A DNA stretch of 64,000 bases from CADEDV01 sp036383515 (GCA_036383515.1 DASVOE010000122.1:1-64000); one strand, 5' to 3'; shown: positions 52,331 through 62,694, counted from the stretch's first letter. Numbers and translations: made by a program. The notes: a model not told the origin generated them from the letters alone.

Positions 52331-52840
52331 AGCTAGTTGGTTTTAAGTATCGCAATGGTACATCAAAACCATTATTTCTTCAAACAAAAACATTGGTTTT
52401 GGGAAATTGCCAAGGCATAAACTGCAATATGCAAGCACTATTTTTTAAGTAAAAACTCTTAAAATGGTATTGTAGAATAAATACATCTACAGGCAATCAT
52501 TATTTGTGTCACATAAACTTATACCTTGTTCTCATACTGTAAAAGCCCGATCATCTTGTCTGAATCAATAATTAATTTGAATTTTAATTACCTTGTTTTA
52601 TATTTAATTTTCATTATGACAAGGTTTAATGGTTAATGTTTTTGATTAGAAATCCCTGCACCAGCAGGGATTTTTTAATAATGCTACTTGTGATAAGGAT
52701 GTCGCTGGCAGGAAATGGGAGAGGAGTATACAGGCGTATTTCTTATAGAAGACACGTTTGATAAAATGTACAACGGGAAAAACTGCGCAACAATCTAGAT
52801 TTAAAAACGAAAAATGACGAGCAGATCGTAAAACTCATTA
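52331..52840. other. 510-base spacer with a hairpin and an inverted repeat
   Basis: No protein gene is supported. It holds an 8-bp inverted repeat CAAAACCA (52364-52371)/TGGTTTTG (52394-52401) 34 bases upstream of the FN3 gene, a possible regulator site, and a strong terminator-like hairpin at 52651-52678 on the plus strand. Confidence 0.5.
52651..52678 (+). terminator. orphan rho-independent terminator
   Basis: AATCCCTGC pairs perfectly with GCAGGGATT around ACCA, followed by TTTTTT. No plus-strand protein gene lies upstream within 1.9 kb, so it may end a small RNA starting after about 52530, where a TTTG/TACCTTG pair loosely resembles a Bacteroidetes promoter. On the minus strand it could also stop read-through into the FN3 gene region. 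Confidence 0.65.
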
Positions 52841-55264
52841 CTACCCTCCATTATCAAATTGGAGTTTTTCTTCTTTTTGCTTTTTTATAATACCAAAGCG
52901 ATAGCTAAGACCCAAATAAACAATCAATCCATCTCTCCTGTTAAGAACAGATTGGTTTAAATTGGGAATGTATAATTCAGACCGTTGTTTGTTGGAATTA
53001 AACAGGTCGGAGGCTGTAAGTGTCAGGGATAGTTTGCCCTTTACCATATCCTGGCGCATCCCTGCATTCGCAATCATATTCGCATGTATATTTCCCTGGG
53101 GTGTTACTCTTGCTGAACGATAATTAAAAGTGACTTGCAGCATGGACGACTTAGTAAGATTGAAATTGCTGTTGAGACTTACCGTACTGGAATAAGTGGA
53201 CTTATTTTTTATATAGCCAAGATTAGAGGCATCAATCTGGTTATAAAAAAGATTGGCACTTACGCTACCGCTAAAAAAAGCGCCGCCTTTGGCCGAAAGA
53301 ATAAGCTCCAATCCGGCAGACTGGTCGTTGGATAAATTTTGTGTAGTCGTCAGGAGTGTTGAATCGTTCAGGGGAACTACGACAGATGTAAAACCAGCAG
53401 CTTTATAGCGATAATAAACGCTGGGAACAAAAGAAAAAATCTTGTTCTGCCATTTGTAACCAAACTCTACAGAATGAATGATCTCCGGTAAAAGTTTTGG
53501 ATTGCCTGACCGTAAATTTCTGGGATCCTGGTACTCAGGAAATGGATTCAGCTCATCACCTTCCGGCCGGTTGATTCTTTTGCTGTAATTCAGTTGCAAT
53601 TCACTTTGCTCTTTTATTTTGTATGATAAATGAATGGTAGGATATATCTTGAAATAATCATTGTTCACAAAAGAATCCAGGGTCACTAAATGGCCGCTTG
53701 TAAAAACAGCCTCACTTCTTAATCCAATTTCATAACCAAATTTCTCAAAACCTTTCTGATAAGTAGCATATACAGCATGCACATTCTCGTCATAAATAAA
53801 CCGGTTGGTCTTAACGGGGTCTTTTATAAAACTATTTGCTACGTTATTATAATATTCGCCATAAAAATTCAAATCATTTTTATTGAATAAACCATCATAC
53901 CCCAACTCCAGCTTAGCATCTTCAGACAAAGGATTTGTGTAATCAACTGTTAACTGGTTCTGTCTTGTTCCTTGCTTTATTAACGTATTCTCTAATTGTT
54001 TGGGATTAGAAGGCAATTGGTAGGTTGTTGTATAGTGATTATCCTCTACTTCATCTTCATTCGAAGTATTGAACTCTATCCTAAGCTCATGATCTTCTTT
54101 GCCAAAACCATGCTGAAAATAGATCGACCCATTCTTTTGTTTCTCATACTCGGGATCATAACGCAGGCGATTAAAATCCTGCACCAGGGTTCGCTGGTTA
54201 TTGTAAGTAAGGTTTTGAGACCTGTCATTCCGGGTTTGCTTCCGGTAAAAATAGGTTGCAGAAGCGCCAATCGTATTTTTTTCACTCAAGTTATAATCAA
54301 TGCCCCCGGTAGCGATATGCCCATGCGGATGTGCAGTAGAATTGGTGACCTGGTTGAAGAAACTTGTAATGGAATTATTAGTTATGTCAATATTGGTTCT
54401 GTCAATACTATTGTAGCGTTTTCTTGTATCCTGACGGAGACTATAACTTCCAAACAAATTGAATTTCCCGGGACGATAGTTCAGACTAAGGTTTCCATTA
54501 TAGCGGTCTTTATTCCCGGTATTTACAGTAGCTGTTCCGTTGAAACCGTTTTTAATATTCTTCTTTAAAACAATATTGATAATTCCCGAAACACCATCTG
54601 GTCTGTACCGGGCGGAGGGATTCGTAATAACTTCTATCCTTTCAATCGAATTGGCTGGTAATTGAAGGAGTACCTCGGCCCGTGTTCTTCCCATTAAGGG
54701 ATTTGGTTTGCCATTGATGAGTATCAACACATCGCCTGATCCCCGGAGACTTACATTCCCTTCTACGTCTACCTCAACCGTAGGCACGTTTTTCAGAATA
54801 TCTGCAGCCGTTCCAGACCGGCTCATGATATCCTGGTCTGTGGTATAAATTTTCCGGTCAATTGAAGCGTTTAACTGCGATCGTCTTCCAACTACTTTTA
54901 CTCCCTGGAGGGATTTGGAATAGTTAATTAATTCTAACGGGTCAATGGCGTAGGTTGTAATTCCGGCAACAATAGAGAAGGAAGAAGAATAAATATTATC
55001 ATACCCAATAAAGCTGCATTTCATAACGTAGCTTCCACTGGGAACGTTTTCAATGGAAAATTTCCCTTTTTTATCCGTTGCAGTCATTTTACTCATGGTG
55101 CTATCAGGAAGATGCAGCAATTCGAGTGTAGCGAATTCAACAGGTTTTTGAGATAATTTATCAATAACAATTCCTGTTACAGAAGTCTGTGCACACGGCT
55201 GGAAACTAAATAGTAGGAACAAGGGAATAATAAAGCAGGACCGCAGCATTAAATTAAATTTCAA
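52841..55264 (-). CDS. TonB-dependent outer-membrane barrel protein (OMP_b-brl_3 family)
   Basis: An 807-residue receptor. A signal peptide (about 1-26) is followed by a carboxypeptidase-like domain (about 28-110; SVTGIVIDKLSQKPVEFATLELL), a plug (about 125-240; IMSRSGTAADILKNVPTVEVDVEGNVSLRGSGDVLILINGKP) and the large barrel to YLGLSYRFG. It is typical of non-SusC peptide or metal receptors in Bacteroidota. A Gln-Lys-rich tail follows the last strand. It is transcribed with the DUF4421 gene 122 bases upstream, or alone. Confidence 0.9.
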   Translation of the reverse strand: MKFNLMLRSCFIIPLFLLFSFQPCAQTSVTGIVIDKLSQKPVEFATLELLHLPDSTMSKMTATDKKGKFSIENVPSGSYVMKCSFIGYDNIYSSSFSIVAGITTYAIDPLELINYSKSLQGVKVVGRRSQLNASIDRKIYTTDQDIMSRSGTAADILKNVPTVEVDVEGNVSLRGSGDVLILINGKPNPLMGRTRAEVLLQLPANSIERIEVITNPSARYRPDGVSGIINIVLKKNIKNGFNGTATVNTGNKDRYNGNLSLNYRPGKFNLFGSYSLRQDTRKRYNSIDRTNIDITNNSITSFFNQVTNSTAHPHGHIATGGIDYNLSEKNTIGASATYFYRKQTRNDRSQNLTYNNQRTLVQDFNRLRYDPEYEKQKNGSIYFQHGFGKEDHELRIEFNTSNEDEVEDNHYTTTYQLPSNPKQLENTLIKQGTRQNQLTVDYTNPLSEDAKLELGYDGLFNKNDLNFYGEYYNNVANSFIKDPVKTNRFIYDENVHAVYATYQKGFEKFGYEIGLRSEAVFTSGHLVTLDSFVNNDYFKIYPTIHLSYKIKEQSELQLNYSKRINRPEGDELNPFPEYQDPRNLRSGNPKLLPEIIHSVEFGYKWQNKIFSFVPSVYYRYKAAGFTSVVVPLNDSTLLTTTQNLSNDQSAGLELILSAKGGAFFSGSVSANLFYNQIDASNLGYIKNKSTYSSTVSLNSNFNLTKSSMLQVTFNYRSARVTPQGNIHANMIANAGMRQDMVKGKLSLTLTASDLFNSNKQRSELYIPNLNQSVLNRRDGLIVYLGLSYRFGIIKKQKEEKLQFDNGG

Positions 55265-55386
55265 GTAAAGCTATTTTTATATTTTGAAAAGAATCTGAAG
55301 ACGATAAAAGAAAGACCAACCCTTTTTATATGTTGGCACTGTTGTAACAGGTGTAAACAGGGTTGGCTGAAAGGTATTGCTATTAA

Positions 55387-56376
55387 CTACTTTTTGAGAT
55401 TTATTTTTTTACTTATTACCAGGCGGACAGCTCCGGTTGGTAAATAATAATTTTGAGAAGACGCTTCTCCTTTTGTCCACAGCGCACTTCCGAGTCCATT
55501 CATGCTTATGTTCCAGGTGCTGCTATTGTAGCCAATGGCGCCTTTGTAAATAATCGTTGGACCTATGCTCACCTTTCTATGTTTACCTCCCGCACTTTCT
55601 TCAGAAGTAAACGTAAGGTCAGCATTTCCCACGGCAGATGCAGTAATGAAAAAGTGTTTCTTAATAACCAGTGTATATGCATAACCTATTCCGGCACCCA
55701 ATGCCGTAAAATTAATATTGGTGATACCCCTCTGCGGAAACCCACCCTGGATACTTTTAGGAACAAGCGAACTATCTCCTTTTACTGTTCCATAATATGC
55801 TATCCCACCATAGAGAACAGAACCTGCCGATCTTTTTTGCCATTCATTTTGCGTAATGGCAGCCCGGTAGGAGAACTTTGTTTTATTGGGCACACGATAA
55901 GCGGAAACACCCATCAGGCTAAGTTTCACATCGGGACGGTAATAATAGCGGTTGGGACCAGTCGCTGCATAGCCTTTTGGGCCGAGATAATATCCTTTGG
56001 GGAATACAGCAAGCAGGTCAATTGCCCACTTGCGTGGATACAAATGGAGTTGCAGATCGAGACCTTTTGTTTCTCCCTTTGCCGTGTCCTTATTCAAAAA
56101 AGCAAAACCATAAAACACATTTAATGAAAAATTATGGTAGGTGACGCCCATGCCCAGGTTCATTTTTGTGTTGGCCTTGTATTCAATATCTTTTTGACTC
56201 GTAGAGGGTATTGTAAACTTCAGGTATTTCTGAGAAAGATACAGGCGGGTGGTCAATTTGTTGGGATACGTTTCGTAATAGTTTGTATCGTTTGTCACTT
56301 TTCCCTGTGCCTGCACAGCAAAGGGGATCAATGCTGCAAAAATAAACAGCATTCCAGCAGTAGTATGCTTCTTCAT
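55387..56376 (-). CDS. DUF4421 outer-membrane protein
   Basis: About 329 residues from the ATG at 56376, which starts a normal signal peptide (MKKHTTAGMLFIFAALIPFAVQAQ); the longer frame to 56517 adds an unlikely leader. The mature part looks like a beta-barrel (KLTTRLYLSQKYLKFTI, GMGVTYHNFSLNVFYGFAFLN, GAGIGYAYTLVIKKHFFITASAVGN). The family has no known function. It faces the two-component system divergently, and the 180-base space between them may be shared. Confidence 0.8.
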   Translation of the reverse strand: MKKHTTAGMLFIFAALIPFAVQAQGKVTNDTNYYETYPNKLTTRLYLSQKYLKFTIPSTSQKDIEYKANTKMNLGMGVTYHNFSLNVFYGFAFLNKDTAKGETKGLDLQLHLYPRKWAIDLLAVFPKGYYLGPKGYAATGPNRYYYRPDVKLSLMGVSAYRVPNKTKFSYRAAITQNEWQKRSAGSVLYGGIAYYGTVKGDSSLVPKSIQGGFPQRGITNINFTALGAGIGYAYTLVIKKHFFITASAVGNADLTFTSEESAGGKHRKVSIGPTIIYKGAIGYNSSTWNISMNGLGSALWTKGEASSQNYYLPTGAVRLVISKKINLKK

Positions 56377-56555
56377 TTGTTTTGATTTATACATTCCTTC
56401 CCGGATTAGGAATAGGTGAAGGTGGTTGCCAATTCTGTTGAAATTCTGTAGCTGTAACTGTAGTACAGCTGCGGTTTCTTTTTTATAATTAATAAAAATA
56501 TACATGGTTTTTAGCAAAAGGTATTATCCCGTCAGTGTTATCTTTATTGTGAATT

Positions 56556-57233
56556 ATGAAAGTCCTGATCATAGAAGATGAAAAAGAATTGAGAGAAAGT
56601 ATTTACAGTTTTCTTTCGGGTGAGCAATATACCTGCGAGGAAGCGCCGGATTTCATCACCGCCATGGATAAGATATCCCAGTATGAATATACCTGCATCA
56701 TACTCGACATAAACCTGCCGGGTGGCAGCGGGCTTGGTATACTACGGGAATTAAAAAATAATAATAAAGCAGATGGCGTCCTGGTTATTTCGGCCCGCCA
56801 TTCAACCGACGATAAAGTATATGCGCTGCGCACCGGTGCTGATGACTATCTCACCAAACCTTTTCACCTGCCGGAACTCGCAGCCCGGGTGGCGGCTATC
56901 ATCCGCAGGCGATCTTTTGGTGGAAAGAACGTGCTGCAGATTGATGAATTGACATTAGATATGAACGAAAGGATTGCCAGTGTAAATGACCAACCTGTAG
57001 AACTCACCCGCAAAGAGTATGAACTCCTGCTTTATTTTATCAGCAATAAGAACAAGGTTATTACGAAAACCGCCATTGCCGAACATTTATGGGGTGATGG
57101 CATGGAAGGTGCGGGTAGTTATGATTTTATTTACACGCATATAAAAAATCTCAGGAAAAAATTGGTGGGGGCCGGTGCCTCGGATTATATCAAATCCGTT
57201 TATGGCCTTGGTTATAAGTTTAGCATTTCCTGA
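56556..57233 (+). CDS. OmpR-family response regulator
   Basis: A 225-residue protein. The receiver has phospho-acceptor Asp51 (CIILDINLPGGSG), acidic pocket in LIIEDEKELRES and Lys in DYLTKPF. A winged-helix output domain follows at about 130-222 (PVELTRKEYELLLYFISNKNKVITKTAIAEHLWG, THIKNLRKKLVGAGASDYIKSVYGLGYKF). It forms a pair with the histidine kinase that starts 14 bases later and probably controls the efflux or DUF4421 genes. Confidence 0.94.
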   Translation: MKVLIIEDEKELRESIYSFLSGEQYTCEEAPDFITAMDKISQYEYTCIILDINLPGGSGLGILRELKNNNKADGVLVISARHSTDDKVYALRTGADDYLTKPFHLPELAARVAAIIRRRSFGGKNVLQIDELTLDMNERIASVNDQPVELTRKEYELLLYFISNKNKVITKTAIAEHLWGDGMEGAGSYDFIYTHIKNLRKKLVGAGASDYIKSVYGLGYKFSIS

Positions 57234-57247
57234 GCAAGTAAGGTATC

Positions 57248-58516
57248 ATGAATTTATTTACCAACTATAACCGGGTCAACCTTCTTACTACCATCCTGAT
57301 ATTTATCTTTTCCAGTATTGCCTTATTTTTTTTATTCAGATTTATACTGATCACCCAGGTAGATGATGACCTCGCTATCGAGAAGGATGAAATCGTGACC
57401 CACGTACAACAAAACGACGTGTTACCGGATATCATCTCTATAAATGATCAGCGTATACAATACTACGAAGTCAGCCAACCTTATACAAAAACATCGTTCC
57501 GCAGTTTTGTGGCGTATGATTCACTGGAACAACAAAAAGGCAATTTCCGTGAATTGCTTTTCGGTGTTCATGCTTCCGGCCGGGACTACAAAATATCCGT
57601 TGTTAAATCTCTTGAAGCTACCGATGATCTGCTCCTGCTGGTATTACTCGTTGTTCTCCCGACTATTTTATTGATGCTGACCGCTGCGATTATTATCAAC
57701 CGCATTGTATTGAAAAGATTGTGGAAACCTTTTTATAATACACTGTATCAACTGAAACAATTTTCGCTCGGCCAATCTATACCACTTCATTTCCCGGCTA
57801 CTGATGTAGAAGAATTCACTTTACTCAATAACACCCTGGCAGCAACTACCGGGAAGGCTCAGCAGGATTACCTCGTGTTAAAAGAATTTACTGAGAATGC
57901 TTCCCATGAAATGCAAACTCCCCTTGCTATTATCGGATCCAAACTCGACCTGCTGATACAGGATGAACACCTGTCTGAAACGCAAAGTATCGCTGTACAA
58001 ACCGTATACGAATCTATCCAGCAATTGAATCATTTAAACAGATCGTTATTATTACTTGCCAAGATCGGTAATCGCCAGTTTGAAGAAACTGCAGTCATTC
58101 ACCTGCGGGAAAAAATACAGGAAAAAATAGAGGCCTTCCAGGAATTATGGATCAATGAAAACATTGTTGTTACTTCTTCTCTGGAGGATGCAATCATTAA
58201 AGCAAACCCTATACTTACCGATATCCTGCTGAATAATTTATTAAGCAATGCTACCAAACACAATTCAAAGGAGGGAAGGATTGGAATCATCTTAACAGCA
58301 AATAATTTAATTATTACCAATACCAGCAATAGCGCAGCTTTGGATAGTGATCTTTTATTCACCCGTTTTTATACGGCCAGTGAAAAACCGGGACATAATG
58401 GTTTAGGTCTTTCCATCATTCAACAGATCTGTGATGTTTCCGGCTTCCATATTGTTTACTCCTACCAGGACTTCCTTCATTCATTTAAGGTTACCTGGCC
58501 GTCATCAACTATTTAG
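57248..58516 (+). CDS. two-TM sensor histidine kinase
   Basis: A 422-residue kinase with membrane spans at about 12-35 and 127-150 and a periplasmic sensor between them. A HisKA domain carries phospho-acceptor His220 (TENASHEMQTPLAIIGSKLD), followed by an N-box (LLNNLLSNATKHNSKEG) and a G-box (GHNGLGLSIIQQIC). It pairs with the OmpR regulator upstream. The ATP-lid is short but key residues appear present. Confidence 0.92.
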   Translation: MNLFTNYNRVNLLTTILIFIFSSIALFFLFRFILITQVDDDLAIEKDEIVTHVQQNDVLPDIISINDQRIQYYEVSQPYTKTSFRSFVAYDSLEQQKGNFRELLFGVHASGRDYKISVVKSLEATDDLLLLVLLVVLPTILLMLTAAIIINRIVLKRLWKPFYNTLYQLKQFSLGQSIPLHFPATDVEEFTLLNNTLAATTGKAQQDYLVLKEFTENASHEMQTPLAIIGSKLDLLIQDEHLSETQSIAVQTVYESIQQLNHLNRSLLLLAKIGNRQFEETAVIHLREKIQEKIEAFQELWINENIVVTSSLEDAIIKANPILTDILLNNLLSNATKHNSKEGRIGIILTANNLIITNTSNSAALDSDLLFTRFYTASEKPGHNGLGLSIIQQICDVSGFHIVYSYQDFLHSFKVTWPSSTI

Positions 58517-58521
58517 AACCT

Positions 58522-58692
58522 ATCTCAAAAATCTATTTCACCCCTTCGGGATTTGGGTCAAACGTTATGTGCCTATGTTATAATAATACCATCCCTTCAG
58601 GATTCTAAGGCCGAAGGCCTGAAATTATTATAATACCAGAACGATTTTAGATATTAAATCCCGAAGGGAAGACATAAAAACATTTTTGAGAT
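58522..58692. mobile_element. MITE-like nested inverted repeat
   Basis: A 171-bp element with 11-bp perfect terminal inverted repeats, ATCTCAAAAAT (58522-58532) and ATTTTTGAGAT (58682-58692). Nested pairs follow: CCCTTCGGGATTT/AAATCCCGAAGGG (58542-58554 and 58656-58668) and TTATAATAAT/ATTATTATAA (58578-58587 and 58624-58633), with small hairpins inside (AAGGCCGAAGGCCT). It codes for nothing and sits between the convergent kinase and RND genes. It may be a miniature transposable element or a large bidirectional terminator. Confidence 0.7.
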
Positions 58693-58697
58693 GGCTT

Positions 58698-61600
58698 CTA
58701 GTCAACTACCGGTGATCTTTTCTTTTTCGTTATTATTCTTAAAAAGGAGGGAAGGACAATCAACAGCAAAGGCAGGGCAACCACAAAGCCACCAATTACT
58801 GCAATAGCGAGGGGTTGATGAAGTTGAGCGCCGGTGCCAATACCTGAGGCAAGGGGCATCAATGCAATGATGGCTCCCAGCGCCGTCATTAGTTTGGGAC
58901 GCAAGCGGGTGGAAACCGAATAGATGATTGCCTCATCAACATTATTGTTTTGTTTCAACGACTCTCTGAATTGAAGGTAAGTGAAGATCGCATTCTCACC
59001 AATGATACCCACAATCATGATCAACCCGGTATAGCTTCCCACGTTCAGTGCTGTACCTGTAATATAGAGTGCAATATAACTCCCTGCTATACCCAGTACA
59101 GCCAATAGCAGGATCAGCAATGCCACAAAAAAATCATTGAATAAAAATAAAATAACACCAAACACCAGCAGGCTGGAGGTGATCAATATCATCAACAGTT
59201 CGCTAAAGGATCTTTGCTGCTCCGCATACGCTCCTCCATATTCTATATGGTATCCCTGGGGTAATACTACACTGGCTGCTACTTTGTGTTGTATCTCTTT
59301 TATTGTACTTCCAAGATCACGGTTTTCCAACCGCCCGGTTACTACTCCCATGGACTGCAGATTCTCCCGCCGTATCTCCGCTTCACCTGCATTTACTTTT
59401 ACGGTAGCCAATCTGCTGATTGGTACCAGCCTGCCCGAAGGCAGGAAGATCTGTAATTGCTTAATGCCTTCCACACTTTGTTGCGAAGAAGAAGGATACA
59501 ACATCCTGATAGCAGATAATTGTTGTTTCTCAAGTATAGTACCACCGGAATTGCCTTGTAATGCAAGTTGCAATTGTGTTTGCAAAGCGGTTGGTGTTAA
59601 ACCAAATTGTGCCAACTGCGTATTATCAGGAACGATACTAACAGATGGCCCTGAGATCACAATGCCATTGAATATATCAGCAGCACCGTCTACCTGCTCC
59701 ACTACTTTGGCTACCTGTGCCGATAAACTCTGTAGTTTATTATTATCGCTTCCGAATATTTTTATTTCGATAGGCTGAACTGATTCCATCAGGTCGCCAA
59801 GCATATCGCCGATCACCTGTCCAAAATCAATTTGTAAAGCCGGTTGAGTAGATTCTACCTGGTGGCGTATCTCAGCAATCACTTCTTCTGTCGAACGCTT
59901 GTGCCCTTTTTTTAATTGTATCAGGTAATCGCCATCATTAGGTTCAGTAATAAAAAATCCCATTTGTGTACCTGTTCTTCTCGAATAGGTTGCGACCTCC
60001 GGTACCCTGACAATACTTTTTTCCACTTCCCGGAGCATGCGATCGGTTTCTTCCAATGATGTACCAGGCGGTGATGCATAATCCAGCACAATGCTTCCTT
60101 CATCCATTTCCGGTAAAAATCCTGTTTGCAGTCGCGGCAGAATAAACCAGATCGCCACTGCCAGCAAGATGATGATAACAACACTGATCAATGGTTGGTG
60201 AATAAAAAACGATACCCATTTCTGTTTTTTTACTGCTGTAGGTTTCTCTTTTTTCTTTTTATCGTAAGGTTTCTTTTTGTGACGGGAAAGAAAAAGCCAG
60301 CTAACCGGGAGAAAGATCCAGGTCACAAAAAAAGAACAGACCAGCGTAATGATCATGGTATTGGTCATTACTTTGAAATAAGCTCCGGCCACTCCGCTCA
60401 TCAGTTCAAACGGAATAAAGATCACGATGGTACTAATAGAAGATCCGATCATGGCCGGCAACAGATAACGGATAGCTTTTGGAGCAACGATCGCTGGCGG
60501 TTCTTCCGGATGCTCTTCCTGTGTCCGGTGAATCTGCTCCATCACTACGATGGCATCGTCAATGATCAGGCCGATCGCAGCAGCGATAGCCCCGAGCGTC
60601 ATAATATTAAGTGTGTAACCAATAGCATACATGGCGAGCAGCGTAAGACAGATCGTAACGGGGATCGTGATAAGGATCGTGGCACTTGCTTTCCATGAAC
60701 GTAAAAATAAGATGGCAACAATAATCGCCAGTGTCAACCCTATCCATAAACTATCCGTGACGCCCCTTACCGAATCGTTTACAAAATCGGCCTGTACATA
60801 GTATGGCTGGATGCTGACGCCTGATGGAAGAACATTTTTTAATTCAGCAACCTTTTTTTCCATTTCAGCCGTGAGTGTAACCAGGTTAGTGTTAGGTTGC
60901 TTGATGATGGCGACCAGTAAACCTTCTTTTCCATTGGCATTTATTCGTGTATATTCTATGCCTTCACGAATTGATACATCAGCAATATCTTTTAATTGCA
61001 CAATCCGTTTTCCATTATTCGATATGATGAGTTCCTTTAACTCGTCCAATGTGTTTACCGTGGCATCTGTAACGGTGAGATAGAGCAACCGGTAATCAGA
61101 TAAATAACCGTTGGATTGAATAAAATTGGTTTGCGACAGTGCATTGGATATTATATCCGGAGTTATCGAAAGGGAACTCATTTTTTGCTGATCAAGTGTA
61201 AGCCAGTATTCTTTTTGTTTGCCCCCGATGATGCGCACTTCGGCAACGCCCGCTACCTGCGACAGGAAAGGTTTCACTGTATACATAGCGATCTGCTTCA
61301 TATCGATCGGTGTTCGGCCAGTACTATTTGTTTCGAGTGTGTACCCGATCACCGGTAAGATAGACGGATTCATTTTTTCTACGGTGATCTGTACATCAGC
61401 AGGAAGACTGTTCCTGATCTGCGCAATTCTTGATTCAATCCGTTGCTGGCTAAGATCAATATTGGCATTCCAGTTCATAAAAGCTGCAATCTCACAACTG
61501 CCGCGACTGGTAGTGCTGCGTATATCGGCCAGGTCGGGCACCTGTTTAATAGCATTTTCCAATGGAATAGTGACGGTCACCATCATTTTACCTACAGGCT

Positions 61601-61754
61601 GCAAGCCGGCATCAGCAATGATCTTGATCTTGGGAAAAGTGATCTCCGGAAACAAAGAAGTTTGTAACCGTCCATACACAAAGAATCCTCCCATGATCGT
61701 CAATACGAAGAGAACACCCAGCGGATTTTTATATGTTACGAAGAAATTTTTCAT
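58698..61754 (-). CDS. RND-family efflux transporter
   Basis: A 1018-residue inner-membrane pump of normal length with 12 predicted spans in two repeats. The first TM lies near residues 10-30, the helical bundle near 330-480 includes GLIIDDAIVVMEQIHRTQEE with the proton-relay aspartates, and the second bundle is near 850-1000 (GLIMIVGIIGENAIFTYLQF). The periplasmic porter domains lie between. The sequence is of the HAE/HME group; substrate (drug, metal or dye) cannot be told. It overlaps the adaptor gene by 4 bases. Confidence 0.93.
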   Translation of the reverse strand: MKNFFVTYKNPLGVLFVLTIMGGFFVYGRLQTSLFPEITFPKIKIIADAGLQPVGKMMVTVTIPLENAIKQVPDLADIRSTTSRGSCEIAAFMNWNANIDLSQQRIESRIAQIRNSLPADVQITVEKMNPSILPVIGYTLETNSTGRTPIDMKQIAMYTVKPFLSQVAGVAEVRIIGGKQKEYWLTLDQQKMSSLSITPDIISNALSQTNFIQSNGYLSDYRLLYLTVTDATVNTLDELKELIISNNGKRIVQLKDIADVSIREGIEYTRINANGKEGLLVAIIKQPNTNLVTLTAEMEKKVAELKNVLPSGVSIQPYYVQADFVNDSVRGVTDSLWIGLTLAIIVAILFLRSWKASATILITIPVTICLTLLAMYAIGYTLNIMTLGAIAAAIGLIIDDAIVVMEQIHRTQEEHPEEPPAIVAPKAIRYLLPAMIGSSISTIVIFIPFELMSGVAGAYFKVMTNTMIITLVCSFFVTWIFLPVSWLFLSRHKKKPYDKKKKEKPTAVKKQKWVSFFIHQPLISVVIIILLAVAIWFILPRLQTGFLPEMDEGSIVLDYASPPGTSLEETDRMLREVEKSIVRVPEVATYSRRTGTQMGFFITEPNDGDYLIQLKKGHKRSTEEVIAEIRHQVESTQPALQIDFGQVIGDMLGDLMESVQPIEIKIFGSDNNKLQSLSAQVAKVVEQVDGAADIFNGIVISGPSVSIVPDNTQLAQFGLTPTALQTQLQLALQGNSGGTILEKQQLSAIRMLYPSSSQQSVEGIKQLQIFLPSGRLVPISRLATVKVNAGEAEIRRENLQSMGVVTGRLENRDLGSTIKEIQHKVAASVVLPQGYHIEYGGAYAEQQRSFSELLMILITSSLLVFGVILFLFNDFFVALLILLLAVLGIAGSYIALYITGTALNVGSYTGLIMIVGIIGENAIFTYLQFRESLKQNNNVDEAIIYSVSTRLRPKLMTALGAIIALMPLASGIGTGAQLHQPLAIAVIGGFVVALPLLLIVLPSFLRIITKKKRSPVVD

Positions 61755-62683
61755 TGCACTGAAGAAATGATTTTCACTTTTGCTGTATCCGGCAGACCAT
61801 AATTGCCTGTCAATAAAATTTTATCAGTTGCAGCAAAACCGGGGCTTATGATCTCAACGCGGTCACCGGTTTGCATTCCTTTGATCACAGGTACTTTCAC
61901 CGCCGTAACAGTATCGATCATTTTCATTACCCAGAAATTGGTTTGTGCTTCATCCGTCAGCACCGCTTCTTTAGGTAGTGAGGGCACATCCTTTAGTGCC
62001 GTTTTTGTAATCCTGACTTTAGCAACGAGATTTTGTGGAATCATTGTTCCTGCGTTTACACGCAGCATGACCGCCAGCGTTTGTGAAAAAGTATCCACGT
62101 TGGGTAGTACGGAAGAAATGACACCTTTTAAACGAGTGCCATCCGGTAAGAGAATATCCAGGGATTGACCTATACTTACAACACGCCGCAATTCATAGGG
62201 AAGATTGAGGAGGAACCCAAAGTCAGCCGCATCGCTGATCACTGCCAATTGTTCTCCGTCCTGTACATAATCTCCTGGTTGATGATTCAATTCCTGCACA
62301 TATCCATTGACGGACGAAGTAATCCGTATCATCCCGGAAAACCGGAAGGATGAATCCAGTGCATTGATCATATTGCCGAGTGCATGTGCTTCTTTTGTTT
62401 TCAGGGTGAATGCCAGCTGACCCGCATTGACATGCTGCCCTATTTTCAGGTTCACTGATTTCAGGTATCCATTGGCCGATGCCTTTATAAAACTGCTTTG
62501 CAGCCAGGTGGATGTAGCATTGAGTTCCACATATTCTTCAAGTAGTGTATGCTGAATCCCGGTTACTGTAACAGGGGTCTGCACTTCCATCTGCGTGTCT
62601 TCAGCTACCGCTTGTTCTTTATGATGACAGGAAGCAGCAATGATCAACACGATAGAAAAAAATAATAAACGGGCTACTTGCAT
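61751..62683 (-). CDS. RND periplasmic adaptor (membrane fusion protein)
   Basis: About 310 residues from the ATG at 62683, which starts a lipoprotein leader (MQVARLLFFSIVLIIAASC); the frame is open to 62707, overlapping the TolC stop. The lipoyl/hairpin domain (about 60-130; GYLKSVNLKIGQHVNAGQLAFTL, SSVNGYVQELNHQPGDYVQDGEQLAVI) and the beta-barrel domain (about 150-230) are recognisable. It connects the pump to the outer-membrane channel. Confidence 0.9.
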   Translation of the reverse strand: MQVARLLFFSIVLIIAASCHHKEQAVAEDTQMEVQTPVTVTGIQHTLLEEYVELNATSTWLQSSFIKASANGYLKSVNLKIGQHVNAGQLAFTLKTKEAHALGNMINALDSSFRFSGMIRITSSVNGYVQELNHQPGDYVQDGEQLAVISDAADFGFLLNLPYELRRVVSIGQSLDILLPDGTRLKGVISSVLPNVDTFSQTLAVMLRVNAGTMIPQNLVAKVRITKTALKDVPSLPKEAVLTDEAQTNFWVMKMIDTVTAVKVPVIKGMQTGDRVEIISPGFAATDKILLTGNYGLPDTAKVKIISSVQ

Positions 62684-62694
62684 GTGACTGCGTT

